A DNA stretch of 64,000 bases from Guopingia tenuis. GTDB taxonomy: Bacteria; Bacillota; Clostridia; Christensenellales; Christensenellaceae. The DNA is taken from contig NZ_JACRSS010000004.1 of NCBI RefSeq assembly GCF_014384805.1, positions 62,001 through 126,000 on the forward strand, in the 5' to 3' direction. Below the pieces are notes generated by a model, which saw nothing but the letters and a program-made list of their open reading frames with translations, was not told where the DNA came from and searched no databases. Shown here piece after piece: positions 32,767 to 40,435 of the stretch (its first letter is position 1; each line of letters begins with the position of its first letter). The position numbers and the translations under genes are program-made.

Positions 32767-33026
32767 GAAAGTTACAATTCTGTTAAAAAAAGATAGGGAG
32801 GTGGGGAGAAAGATTGGCATTGCGCTGCCGGAATGGTATAATGAATGCACGGCCCTCGCCGGACAGGCACGGCTGGATCAGCAATGCGAGTTATCCAGAA
32901 AGGGATAGGCGGGAGACTACCCGTTGCCCAAGGAATAGGGAGTCTCGTTGCCCTCGCCAAACAGGTATGACCGGCAAGGCAAGTCCCGTTATCCGGAGGG
33001 ATGTGGACGGGAAATGCTCGGGTGGT
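32767..33026 (+). other. Promoter-driven spacer with imperfect repeats, possible small RNA
   Basis: No protein gene is supported. A good promoter at 32814-32842 starts RNA near 32849. Downstream are two 63-base ungapped imperfect repeats (32852-32914 and 32950-33012, both opening GCCCTCGCC and sharing GTTATCC) and a hairpin GAGACT.CCC/GGGAGTCTC (32913-32922 with 32938-32946). The RNA could be an independent small RNA or the leader of the downstream operon. It matches no RNA family I know. Confidence 0.4.
32814..32842 (+). promoter_or_regulatory. Strong promoter upstream of the spacer RNA
   Basis: TTGGCA (32814-32819), 17-base spacer, TATAAT (32837-32842) with an extended -10 TGG. It lies 270 bases before the nearest gene, which has its own promoter. 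Confidence 0.7.
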
Positions 33027-33055
33027 TTTGGATTGGGCGGCGCATGTGATATAAT
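33027..33055 (+). promoter_or_regulatory. Promoter of the DUF5685-to-uvrC run
   Basis: TTTGGA (33027-33032), 17-base spacer, TATAAT (33050-33055) with TGA extended -10. It is 54 bases before the TTG start. Confidence 0.65.
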
Positions 33056-33109
33056 TATATATAATATGTAAGAAAGACGGCAAAACAGCCCGCAGCAGGG
33101 GGAAAGCGT

Positions 33110-33967
33110 TTGTTTGGATACATCAGCATAGACAAGCCGGAGATGAAAGTCCGGGATTTTGAAACCTTTCGGGCATATTACTGCGGCCTATGCCGCCAGA
33201 TTCGCCGGGACTATGGACAGCTTCCCCGGCTTGTGCTGAGCTACGACTGCACCTTCCTCTATATCCTGGGAGCGGCGCTGGAGGACAGCATCCCAGAATA
33301 TGCAAAGAAGCGGTGCCCTGTGAGTCCTATCCGAAAGCGCGGCTTTGCCCGGGACCATGGCGCGGAATATGCGGCGGCTGTCAACGTTCTGCTCGCTGCG
33401 GACAACTTGAGGGATAAGGTGAAGGATGATAAAAACCTGGGGGCCGGGGCTATGCTGCTGGCTTACCGGGGCGTATACCGCAAGGCGGGCCGGAAATACC
33501 CCCGGGCGGCGGCATCCATTGGAGAGGCACTGGAGCGGCTTTCCCAAATGGAGAGGGAGAAAGAGTCCAATCTGGATAAGGTGGCCGATGCCTTTGCGGG
33601 CATGCTGCGCGATATTTTTGCCGGGCTGGGGAAACATAAGGACGAAGAGAAGGTGCTGGGGCATCTGGGATATAACCTGGGCCGCTGGATCTATCTGGCC
33701 GACGCATATCATGACCGGCAGCGGGATGCCAGGAAAGGCGCCTATAATCCGTTTCTCTGCCGGTATGGAAAAGATGCGGCGGAACAGTCCGGCGGGGAGA
33801 TGAAGGAAACGGCGGCTTTCAGCCTGAACAGTTCGCTCCATGCAGCCTGCGCGGCCTATGACCTTCTGGAGATCAAAAAGCACAAGGAAATTCTCGATAA
33901 TATTCTCTACAGCGGGTTATATAAAAAGACAGAACAAATTCTAAAGGAAAGCGGAAAGGAAACGTGA
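33110..33967 (+). CDS. DUF5685 family protein
   Basis: 285 residues, cytoplasmic, helical. It matches the uncharacterised DUF5685 family: MFGYISIDKPEMKVRDFETFRAYYCGLCRQIRRDYG at the N-terminus, then LVLSYDCTFLYIL and, further on, LGYNLGRWIYLADAYHD with YNPFL. Conserved Cys pairs (YCGLC) and His/Asp (YHD) suggest a metal or isoprenoid-synthase-like helical pocket, but no function is known. It starts with TTG at 33110 after AGGGGGAAA. Its stop abuts the DnaJ-domain gene, a pairing seen across Clostridia. Confidence 0.8.
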   Translation: MFGYISIDKPEMKVRDFETFRAYYCGLCRQIRRDYGQLPRLVLSYDCTFLYILGAALEDSIPEYAKKRCPVSPIRKRGFARDHGAEYAAAVNVLLAADNLRDKVKDDKNLGAGAMLLAYRGVYRKAGRKYPRAAASIGEALERLSQMEREKESNLDKVADAFAGMLRDIFAGLGKHKDEEKVLGHLGYNLGRWIYLADAYHDRQRDARKGAYNPFLCRYGKDAAEQSGGEMKETAAFSLNSSLHAACAAYDLLEIKKHKEILDNILYSGLYKKTEQILKESGKET

Positions 33968-34603
33968 ATGGATCCATACAGTGTGCTGGGCGTGAGCCGG
34001 TCAGCGTCGGATGAGGAAATCAAAAAGGCATATCGGGAGCTGGTGAAAAAATACCATCCCGATAAATATAAGGACAGCGATCTGAAGGATATGGCCTCGG
34101 AAAAGCTCAAGGAAGTCAACGCGGCCTATGACGAAATTCAGCGCATGCGGCAGAATAAGTCCTCGGCCAGCTATGAGAGCGCCAACGGGAGCCGCTATCA
34201 GTCCTCTTATGGAAACGCGGGCTACCGCAGCTCCTATAGCAGCTATAGCAGCAACCCCAAATACAATACCGTCCGCTCGAAAATCCAAATGAACGATATC
34301 GGCGGTGCGGAAGCTATTTTAAATTCCATGACGGATCACGATGCTGAATGGTATTATCTCATGGGGGTGGTGTGTCTGCGTAAAGGCTGGTATGACGGTG
34401 CCCGGCAGCATTTCACCCAGGCCTATAACATGAATCCCTCCAACCCGGAATATGCCCAGGCATATCAGTCCGTCAACCATATGGGCCAGGGATTTGGAGG
34501 CTTTTATGGCAACGGGACCAATGTGGGCGGATGCAGCATGTGCGATATTTGCACAGGGCTAATGTGCGCGGATTTGTGCTGCGGCGGCGGACGCTGCTGC
34601 TAA
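33968..34603 (+). CDS. J-domain protein with Cys-rich tail
   Basis: Residues 1-62 are a J-domain with the HPD motif in KKYHPDKYKD; it would stimulate a DnaK ATPase. Residues about 62-95 are Ser/Tyr/Gly-rich and flexible, about 100-165 form two helical TPR-like repeats (EWYYLMGVVCLRKGWYDGARQHF, then NPSNPEYAQAY), and the last 30 residues are Gly/Cys-rich (CSMCDICTGLMCADLCCGG). It has no DnaJ zinc finger, so the tail may bind metal or associate with membrane. 211 residues. Starts right after the DUF5685 stop. Confidence 0.88.
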   Translation: MDPYSVLGVSRSASDEEIKKAYRELVKKYHPDKYKDSDLKDMASEKLKEVNAAYDEIQRMRQNKSSASYESANGSRYQSSYGNAGYRSSYSSYSSNPKYNTVRSKIQMNDIGGAEAILNSMTDHDAEWYYLMGVVCLRKGWYDGARQHFTQAYNMNPSNPEYAQAYQSVNHMGQGFGGFYGNGTNVGGCSMCDICTGLMCADLCCGGGRCC

Positions 34604-34615
34604 GGAGGGAAAGGA

Positions 34616-35143
34616 ATGCGCAAGGATTACACGGTCAAGACCCACCGGATCAGCCTGGCGGCCATGTTTGCGGCCATGACGCTGATCGTTCTCTATCTGG
34701 CGGCGATCCTGCCCAGCGGCCGGCTGTCTCTGTATTTTTTGAGCTCGATTTTCATTGCCGGCCTGTTGGTGGAGGATGAGCCGGTGACGGCGCTCATGAC
34801 GTTTGCCGTGGTGTCGGGGCTGGGGCTTCTCATCGTTCCCAATCTGCTGACCGTGCTGCCCTATGTCCTCCTGTTTGGACACTATGGAATCGGGAAATAC
34901 TTTATTGAGAAGATCCGCGACAAGGTGACGGCCTTTATTTTGAAGCTGCTCTATTTTGACGTATGTCTGGCCGCCATCTATTTTCTGGCATATGGGGTAT
35001 TTGCCCCGGGATTGCTGGAGGCGCTGCCCCTCTGGGCGCTGATCACCATTGCCCAGGTCGTGTTTGTCGTCTATGATTTTCTGTATTCCAAGCTCACCTT
35101 ATTCTATGTGCGGGTGATCCGCAGCAAGCTCATCCGGGGATAG
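34616..35143 (+). CDS. Small integral membrane protein, unknown function
   Basis: 175 residues with five or six predicted membrane segments (about 12-32, 40-62, 65-85, 100-125, 132-155). The opening THRISLAAMFAAMTLIVLYLAAILPSG recalls ECF-transporter S components, but no substrate signature is visible. AAGGAGG overlaps the dnaJ-like stop. It lies between the J-domain gene and the FHA-FtsW-PBP genes, so a link to envelope growth is plausible but unproven. Confidence 0.6.
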   Translation: MRKDYTVKTHRISLAAMFAAMTLIVLYLAAILPSGRLSLYFLSSIFIAGLLVEDEPVTALMTFAVVSGLGLLIVPNLLTVLPYVLLFGHYGIGKYFIEKIRDKVTAFILKLLYFDVCLAAIYFLAYGVFAPGLLEALPLWALITIAQVVFVVYDFLYSKLTLFYVRVIRSKLIRG

Positions 35144-35171
35144 GGCAAAAAGGAAAGGGGATAAAACGGCT

Positions 35172-35645
35172 ATGTCCAGCGAGATTTATCAAACCGTAGC
35201 CTTTGGAATGCGCTATTGGTTTATTCTGATTATCGGCCTGATGCTGCTGACGCTGATCCTGGTTTCCCGTTCGGAATACCGGGAACGCAAAGCGGTCATG
35301 GGCGAAGTAGGCCAGTATATCGGCTATTTGGAGATCATCGGCGGCGCGGACGACGTGCTGGGCGAGCGCATCGGGATCATGAAGGAAAACCTGGTGGGAA
35401 ATTCGCGGAGCGCGGATATCGTCATTGCCGACCCCAGCGTTCATAAAAATCATGCCATGATTAACCGAAAAAAGGGGCGGGTGATGCTCATTCCCCTAAA
35501 CGGCAGCGACACGAAGATCAACGGGCGCAAGGCGACCCATCCCCATGAAATTTTTACGGGCGATACCGTGAGCTTCGGGGAAATTGAGGCGTCGGTATAT
35601 ATCAAACCCCAGGAGGAGGAAGAACCGCATGACGATCAAGCGTAA
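35172..35645 (+). CDS. Membrane-anchored FHA-domain protein
   Basis: 157 residues. One membrane helix at about residues 14-32, then a C-terminal forkhead-associated domain (about 68-145): GNSRSADIVIADPSVHKNHAMI has the phosphothreonine-binding Arg-Ser and Ser-x2-His pattern, and NGSDTKINGRKA the Asn loop. It probably reads Ser/Thr phosphorylation (PrkC-type kinase, not in the window) and recruits the FtsW/RodA and PBP encoded next. It overlaps the FtsW/RodA gene by 17 bases. Similar FHA-RodA-PBP clusters occur in Actinobacteria and Clostridia. Confidence 0.88.
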   Translation: MSSEIYQTVAFGMRYWFILIIGLMLLTLILVSRSEYRERKAVMGEVGQYIGYLEIIGGADDVLGERIGIMKENLVGNSRSADIVIADPSVHKNHAMINRKKGRVMLIPLNGSDTKINGRKATHPHEIFTGDTVSFGEIEASVYIKPQEEEEPHDDQA

Positions 35646-36879
35646 AGGCGCGACCTCCATCCTGTTTCTGCAGCTTCTGTTCATTCTTCCGGCGTTTGGC
35701 CTGCTTTCGCTGCGGGATGGAAAATTCGATATCATGACGCTGGTAGCCGGCGGCGTCCTCGTGTTTTATAATTTGTTTCAATATAACATGATGAAGGTTT
35801 CCTTCAAACATATCGATCGCTTTGTTCTGCTGGCGGCGCAGTTTTTGTGGTCCCTTGGCCTGGTGGTGTTATACCGGCTGGACCCGGAGCTGGCCCTCAA
35901 GCAGTTTGTCTGCCTTCTGATCGGAACCCTGGCTATGATCGTCATGATGGTGCTCATCCGGCGCAGCCGGGACTTTGGCCGCTTAAACTGGGTGTTCATG
36001 GGCCTGACGCTGCTGCTTCTTGCCAGCACGCTGGTGCTGGGGCGGACGACAGGCGGCGCAAAGAACTGGATCGATTTGGGATTCATCTCGGTCCAGCCCA
36101 GTGAGTTTGCGAAGATTCTGTTTATTGTGGTTTCCGCCTATTTCCTGACGACCCGGGATAAGCTGGTTTCCTTTATTCCGTATATGTTTTTTACCGCCGT
36201 CTGCGTCATGCTGCTGGTGGTGGAAAAGGACCTGGGGGCGGCGCTGCTCATCAGCGGCACTTTCCTCATTATGTTTTATGCGGCCACTGGGCGCACCTGG
36301 CTCACGCTGCTGGGCGTGGGGATTTTGGGCGGCGGCGCTTTTGCCAGCTATAAGCTCTTCAGCCATGTGCGGACGCGGGTGGAGGTCTGGCAGGACCCCT
36401 GGAGCGTCTATCAGGACGGCGGCTATCAGATTGTCCAGGGCCTGATGGCGCTGGCCAGCGGCGGCCTTCTGGGCGTGGGCCTGGGGCGCGGGATGCCGGA
36501 GGTGATTCCTGTTCGCTCCAGCGACTATATTTTTGCCGTGATCGGCGAGGAATTTGGGATTATCATCGGGATCTTCGTCATCATCTTCTATCTCGTGTTT
36601 ATTGTCCGGGGAATTTTGATTGCTCTGGATGCCCGAAGCACCTATGACGCCCTTCTGGTGTTTGGCTGCACGGCCATGCTTTCGCTTCAGAGTTTTATCA
36701 TCATCGGCGGCGTTATCAAGCTCATTCCTCTGACGGGGATCACCATGCCCTTTGTCAGCTATGGAGGCAGCTCAATTCTCGCCTCCATGATTCAGCTGGG
36801 GATCATCGAAGGTGTGGCAGTGAAAAACGGGAAGGCGGATGAAGCGGCGCTGGAAATGATGGGTGGTGAGATGCGATGA
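35629..36879 (+). CDS. FtsW/RodA/SpoVE family glycosyltransferase
   Basis: SEDS-family peptidoglycan polymerase, about 416 residues with ten membrane segments. VEKDLGAALLISGTFL holds the catalytic Asp region and FVSYGGSSILASMIQLGI is the C-terminal family signature; GRTTGGAKNWIDLGFISVQPSEF is the classic loop. AGGAGGAAG precedes the ATG at 35629. It overlaps the PBP gene by four bases, so the two probably form a polymerase-transpeptidase pair. Division (FtsW), elongation (RodA) and sporulation (SpoVE) roles cannot be separated by sequence alone. Confidence 0.93.
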   Translation: MTIKRKGATSILFLQLLFILPAFGLLSLRDGKFDIMTLVAGGVLVFYNLFQYNMMKVSFKHIDRFVLLAAQFLWSLGLVVLYRLDPELALKQFVCLLIGTLAMIVMMVLIRRSRDFGRLNWVFMGLTLLLLASTLVLGRTTGGAKNWIDLGFISVQPSEFAKILFIVVSAYFLTTRDKLVSFIPYMFFTAVCVMLLVVEKDLGAALLISGTFLIMFYAATGRTWLTLLGVGILGGGAFASYKLFSHVRTRVEVWQDPWSVYQDGGYQIVQGLMALASGGLLGVGLGRGMPEVIPVRSSDYIFAVIGEEFGIIIGIFVIIFYLVFIVRGILIALDARSTYDALLVFGCTAMLSLQSFIIIGGVIKLIPLTGITMPFVSYGGSSILASMIQLGIIEGVAVKNGKADEAALEMMGGEMR

Positions 36880-38255
36880 AGGATACGCAGAAATTTAAGC
36901 GCCATGTGCGGGTATGTATGGGGATATTCATTACCCTGTTTGCTGTGCTCATCGTATATCTGGGCTACTCTGTCCTCATGTATGGGGAAAAATGGTTCGC
37001 TACGCCCTATAACCCGCGGCTGCACAGCGCCGCCGAGTCCATCATTGCCGGATCGATCTATGACCGGAACGGCAACCGGATGGTATGGACAGAGGATGGC
37101 TCCCGCCAATATGCCGGGAATGCAGATACCCGGCGGGCCCTGTCCCATGTTTTGGGTGACGCCTATGGGAAATCTGTGGGAGCGGAGACAATTTTCGCCA
37201 AGTATCTCTATGGCATGGATAAGGATATTCTCGAGCGCATCAAGGATATCGGAACCGGGCAGGATAAAAACGGAAACGATATTTCCCTGACCATTGATTC
37301 CGAGCTTTGCGAATATATCTATGACCAGATGGGCGGAAAAAAAGGCTCTGTCGTGCTTTTGAACTATAAGACGGGGGAAATTCTGGCCAGCGTTTCCCTG
37401 CCGGCCTTTGACCCGCAGACTGTGGGGAAGGATACGCCGGAGGATACCAGCCTGGTTGACCGGGCCACCATGGGCCGCTATCCGCCGGGATCTGTCATGA
37501 AGATCATGACGGCCGCCGCCGCTGTGGAAGAAGGCATCGATATCAAATATACCTGCACAGGCGAGGATATTATTGAGGGGCAGAAGGTCACCTGCGCCGG
37601 AGGTACGGCACATGGAGAGCTGACGCTGGAAAGCGCCTTTACCAAATCCTGCAACACCTATTTTGCTAATCTTGCCGTCAAGATCGGCGGACAGCGGCTT
37701 TTGCAGGAGGCGTCCAAGTTCGGCTTCAATAAGGAATGGAATTTCTCGGATATCAACCTGTACCGCAGCAATTTTGAAGTTTCGGAGGAAGAAGGCGACG
37801 TGGCCTGGGCCGGCATCGGGCAGTATAACGATCTGATTACCCCTATGCATGCGGCCATGATCGCTGGCGCGATTGCCAACGATGGCGTGATGATGGAACC
37901 CAAACTGCTCAAGAGTGTGGATTTCAATGGATACACCCAGTTTAACTATACGCCGGCAAAGGCCGGCCAGGTGACGGATGCCGCCACTGCCCGGACCATC
38001 AAGAAATATATGATGGAGGTGGTGAAATCCGGAACCGGAACTTCCGCCGCCGTCAAGGGCACAACCATGTATGGCAAGACGGGTACGGCGGAATTTGTGG
38101 AGGACGGCGAAGTGAAAAACCATTCCTGGTTCGTGGGTTTTATTGAGGATTCCGCACATCCCTATGCCATTGCCGTCATCTTTGAAGGAGCGGGCTACGG
38201 CTCGCGGTATGCCGCGCCCATGGCGGGCAAAGTTATGGCAAGGGCCATCCGCTGA
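36876..38255 (+). CDS. Penicillin-binding protein, transpeptidase (class B, PbpA-like)
   Basis: Cross-links peptidoglycan outside the membrane. One anchor helix (about residues 14-35), a short N-terminal domain, and a transpeptidase domain with SxxK in PPGSVMKIM, SxN in KSCNTYF and KTG in YGKTGTAEF. 459 residues, short for a class B PBP and similar to actinobacterial PbpA. It is the partner of the upstream SEDS gene (four-base overlap) and lies nine bases before uvrC. Confidence 0.93.
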   Translation: MKDTQKFKRHVRVCMGIFITLFAVLIVYLGYSVLMYGEKWFATPYNPRLHSAAESIIAGSIYDRNGNRMVWTEDGSRQYAGNADTRRALSHVLGDAYGKSVGAETIFAKYLYGMDKDILERIKDIGTGQDKNGNDISLTIDSELCEYIYDQMGGKKGSVVLLNYKTGEILASVSLPAFDPQTVGKDTPEDTSLVDRATMGRYPPGSVMKIMTAAAAVEEGIDIKYTCTGEDIIEGQKVTCAGGTAHGELTLESAFTKSCNTYFANLAVKIGGQRLLQEASKFGFNKEWNFSDINLYRSNFEVSEEEGDVAWAGIGQYNDLITPMHAAMIAGAIANDGVMMEPKLLKSVDFNGYTQFNYTPAKAGQVTDAATARTIKKYMMEVVKSGTGTSAAVKGTTMYGKTGTAEFVEDGEVKNHSWFVGFIEDSAHPYAIAVIFEGAGYGSRYAAPMAGKVMARAIR

Positions 38256-38263
38256 AAACAGAA

Positions 38264-40105
38264 ATGGAACGACTTTTAAATAAAGAGCTGGAGGAGAAAA
38301 TCCGCACGCTGCCCAAGGATCCCGGGGTCTATCTCATGAAGGACCGGGAGGGCAACGTGATCTATGTGGGCAAGGCGCGCAACCTTTCCAACCGGGTGCG
38401 CCAGTATTTTGGCGCCCTTTCGGGAAAGCAGGCGAAGGTAGCGGCCATGGTGCAGCATATCCATACCTTTGACTATATCATTGCGGACAGCGAAAAAGAG
38501 GCGCTGATCCTGGAATGCAATCTCATCAAAAAATACCAGCCCTATTATAATATCCTCCTGCGGGACGACAAGCATTTCCCCTATGTCCGCATCGATCTGA
38601 AGCAGGATTATCCCCGCATTGAGATCGTCCGGAAAGTGGAGCGGGACGGCGCAAAATATTTTGGCCCCTATCTGGCGGCCCATTCCATCCGGGATCTGAT
38701 GGATGCGGTCTATAAGCTGTTCCCCCTGCGGAGCTGCAAAAAGGATATTCAGCTGCCGCCGAGGAAAAACGCCCGCCCCTGCCTGAACTATCAGATGGGC
38801 CGGTGCGCCGGGCCTTGCTGCGGGCTGGTGAGCAAAGAGGAATATGCAAAGACCGTCAAGGAGGTGATCGACCTTCTTTCCGGGAAGTATAAGGCGTTGG
38901 AAGCTGAGCTGAAAAAGCAGATGGAGGAAGCCGCGGAAAAGCTGGATTTTGAGCGGGCGGCTTCGCTTCGGGATAAAATCGTGATTTTGAAAAAGGTGGC
39001 CGAGCGGCAGAAGGCCGGATTCCCCGATCTCAACGATAAAGACCTGTTCGCCGCGGCCATGGGGGAGCGGGAAGCAATCGTCCAGGCGTTTTTTGTCCGG
39101 AAGGGAAAGCTGTCTGAAGCTCAGCGGTTCACCATGAGCGATGGAAGCAGCGAGGCTGAGGTGCTGGACAGCTTTTTGAAGCTCTACTATATGGATAAAA
39201 CTGCCATTCCTAAAAAGATCTATGTGGGGGCGGAGCTGGAGGATACGGCGCTGTTGGAGGAATGGCTCTCGGATATCCGCGGGTCGAAAGTGGAGATCGT
39301 CCGTCCCCAGCGGGGCGACAACAAAAAACTGGTGGATATGGCTCGGAGAAACGCCCTGGAGGCCCTCAAGCGAAAGGAACAGAGCGCCAAGCGGGATTAT
39401 GAGCGGACGGTTGGCGCAGCCAAAGGATTGGGCGATATTTTGGGAACCGGCTATATCCGCCGCATGGAATGCTATGATATCTCCAATACCCAGGGGACGG
39501 ATTCCGTGGCCAGCATGGTGGTGTTTACCGATGGCAAGCCGGATAAAAAGGAATACCGCCGTTTCAGGATCAAAACTGTGGAGGGAGCCAATGACTTCGC
39601 CTCCATGGCGGAGGTGCTGACCCGCCGCCTGCTGCGTGGCTTTGCGGCCACGGATAAGGAACATGGGTTTGGCGCAGTGCCCGATCTCATCATCGTGGAC
39701 GGCGGCAAGGGCCAGCTCAGCAGTGCGGTTTCCGTGCTGGAATCCCTGGGGCTGGAGGATATGAACATCGTCGGCCTGGCCAAGCGCGAGGAGGAGATTT
39801 TTCTTCCTGGCGAGAGTGAGCCGATTGTCCTGGCGAAGAACGCCCCCGAGCTTCGCCTGATTACGGCCATCCGCGATGAAGCCCACCGCTTTGCCATCAC
39901 CTATCACCGCGCCCTGCGGCAGAACCGGACGCTGGCCTCGGAGCTGGACCGGATTGCCGGCGTGGGGAATAAGCGGAAGCTCCTGCTTTTGGAGGCGTTT
40001 GGCGACTTAGAGGGAATCCGGGGGGCATCGGTGGAAGAGCTTTCTGCCGTAAAGGGCGTGGATATTCGAACTGCCCGGGCCGTCTATCAGTATTTTCACG
40101 AATAA
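38264..40105 (+). CDS. uvrC: Excinuclease ABC subunit C
   Basis: Makes both incisions in nucleotide excision repair. 613 residues: GIY-YIG domain (PGVYLMKDREGNVIYVGKAR, about 19-38), Cys region (CLNYQMGRCAGPC), UVR motif (LDFERAASLRDKI, UvrB contact), RNase-H-like endonuclease domain (MECYDISNTQGTDSVASMV) and C-terminal helix-hairpin-helix (DRIAGVGNKRKLLLLEAFG, VKGVDIRTARAVYQY). Starts nine bases after the PBP stop and is the last gene of the run. Confidence 0.97.
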   Translation: MERLLNKELEEKIRTLPKDPGVYLMKDREGNVIYVGKARNLSNRVRQYFGALSGKQAKVAAMVQHIHTFDYIIADSEKEALILECNLIKKYQPYYNILLRDDKHFPYVRIDLKQDYPRIEIVRKVERDGAKYFGPYLAAHSIRDLMDAVYKLFPLRSCKKDIQLPPRKNARPCLNYQMGRCAGPCCGLVSKEEYAKTVKEVIDLLSGKYKALEAELKKQMEEAAEKLDFERAASLRDKIVILKKVAERQKAGFPDLNDKDLFAAAMGEREAIVQAFFVRKGKLSEAQRFTMSDGSSEAEVLDSFLKLYYMDKTAIPKKIYVGAELEDTALLEEWLSDIRGSKVEIVRPQRGDNKKLVDMARRNALEALKRKEQSAKRDYERTVGAAKGLGDILGTGYIRRMECYDISNTQGTDSVASMVVFTDGKPDKKEYRRFRIKTVEGANDFASMAEVLTRRLLRGFAATDKEHGFGAVPDLIIVDGGKGQLSSAVSVLESLGLEDMNIVGLAKREEEIFLPGESEPIVLAKNAPELRLITAIRDEAHRFAITYHRALRQNRTLASELDRIAGVGNKRKLLLLEAFGDLEGIRGASVEELSAVKGVDIRTARAVYQYFHE

Positions 40106-40148
40106 TGGACAGAAGATGCAAAAAAGCATTTTGCTGTTCGTAAATACC

Positions 40149-40178
40149 TTGACAATCCTGTATTTTTTGTCATATACT
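40149..40178 (+). promoter_or_regulatory. Promoter of hppA
   Basis: TTGACA (40149-40154), 18-base spacer, TATACT (40173-40178). It gives a leader of about 250 bases. Confidence 0.8.
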
Positions 40179-40184
40179 TAAGGT

Positions 40185-40355
40185 AATCGAAATAAGTGGT
40201 GGAGTCTGTCATAAGGTCCTTTTACGGTGCTTTATTTATTTTGATTCATGAGGTAAAAAAGAACAGTGTTGTCGCATTGACAAACAATGTTAGCCATTTT
40301 TACAAATTGGAGGACAGAACCATAGCCTGTATGTTTTGTCCTCCATTTTATTTTG
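40185..40355 (+). promoter_or_regulatory. Structured hppA leader with terminal attenuator-like hairpin
   Basis: Three potential hairpins in series: (1) AATC.AAATAA (40185-40195) with TTATTT...GATT (40232-40246); (2) AACA.TGTTGTC with GACAA.CA..TGTT (40262-40291); (3) a perfect 9-bp stem TGGAGGACA/TGTCCTCCA (40308-40316 with 40337-40345) followed by TTTTATTTT. The third looks like a terminator, 80 bases before the gene. I do not recognise a known riboswitch class. Confidence 0.5.
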
Positions 40356-40435
40356 GCGCATGAATTCTGCCCCGAAGCCCCCTGTGCAAAACCGCCTGCT
40401 TATTTCCGAAATTTTTGGAGGGTAGGTGGTTTTTT

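Noticed and set aside
32843..33026. 6S RNA as identity of the promoter-driven spacer
   Set aside because: No long closing stem with a central open bubble could be drawn; hence left as an unclassified RNA candidate.
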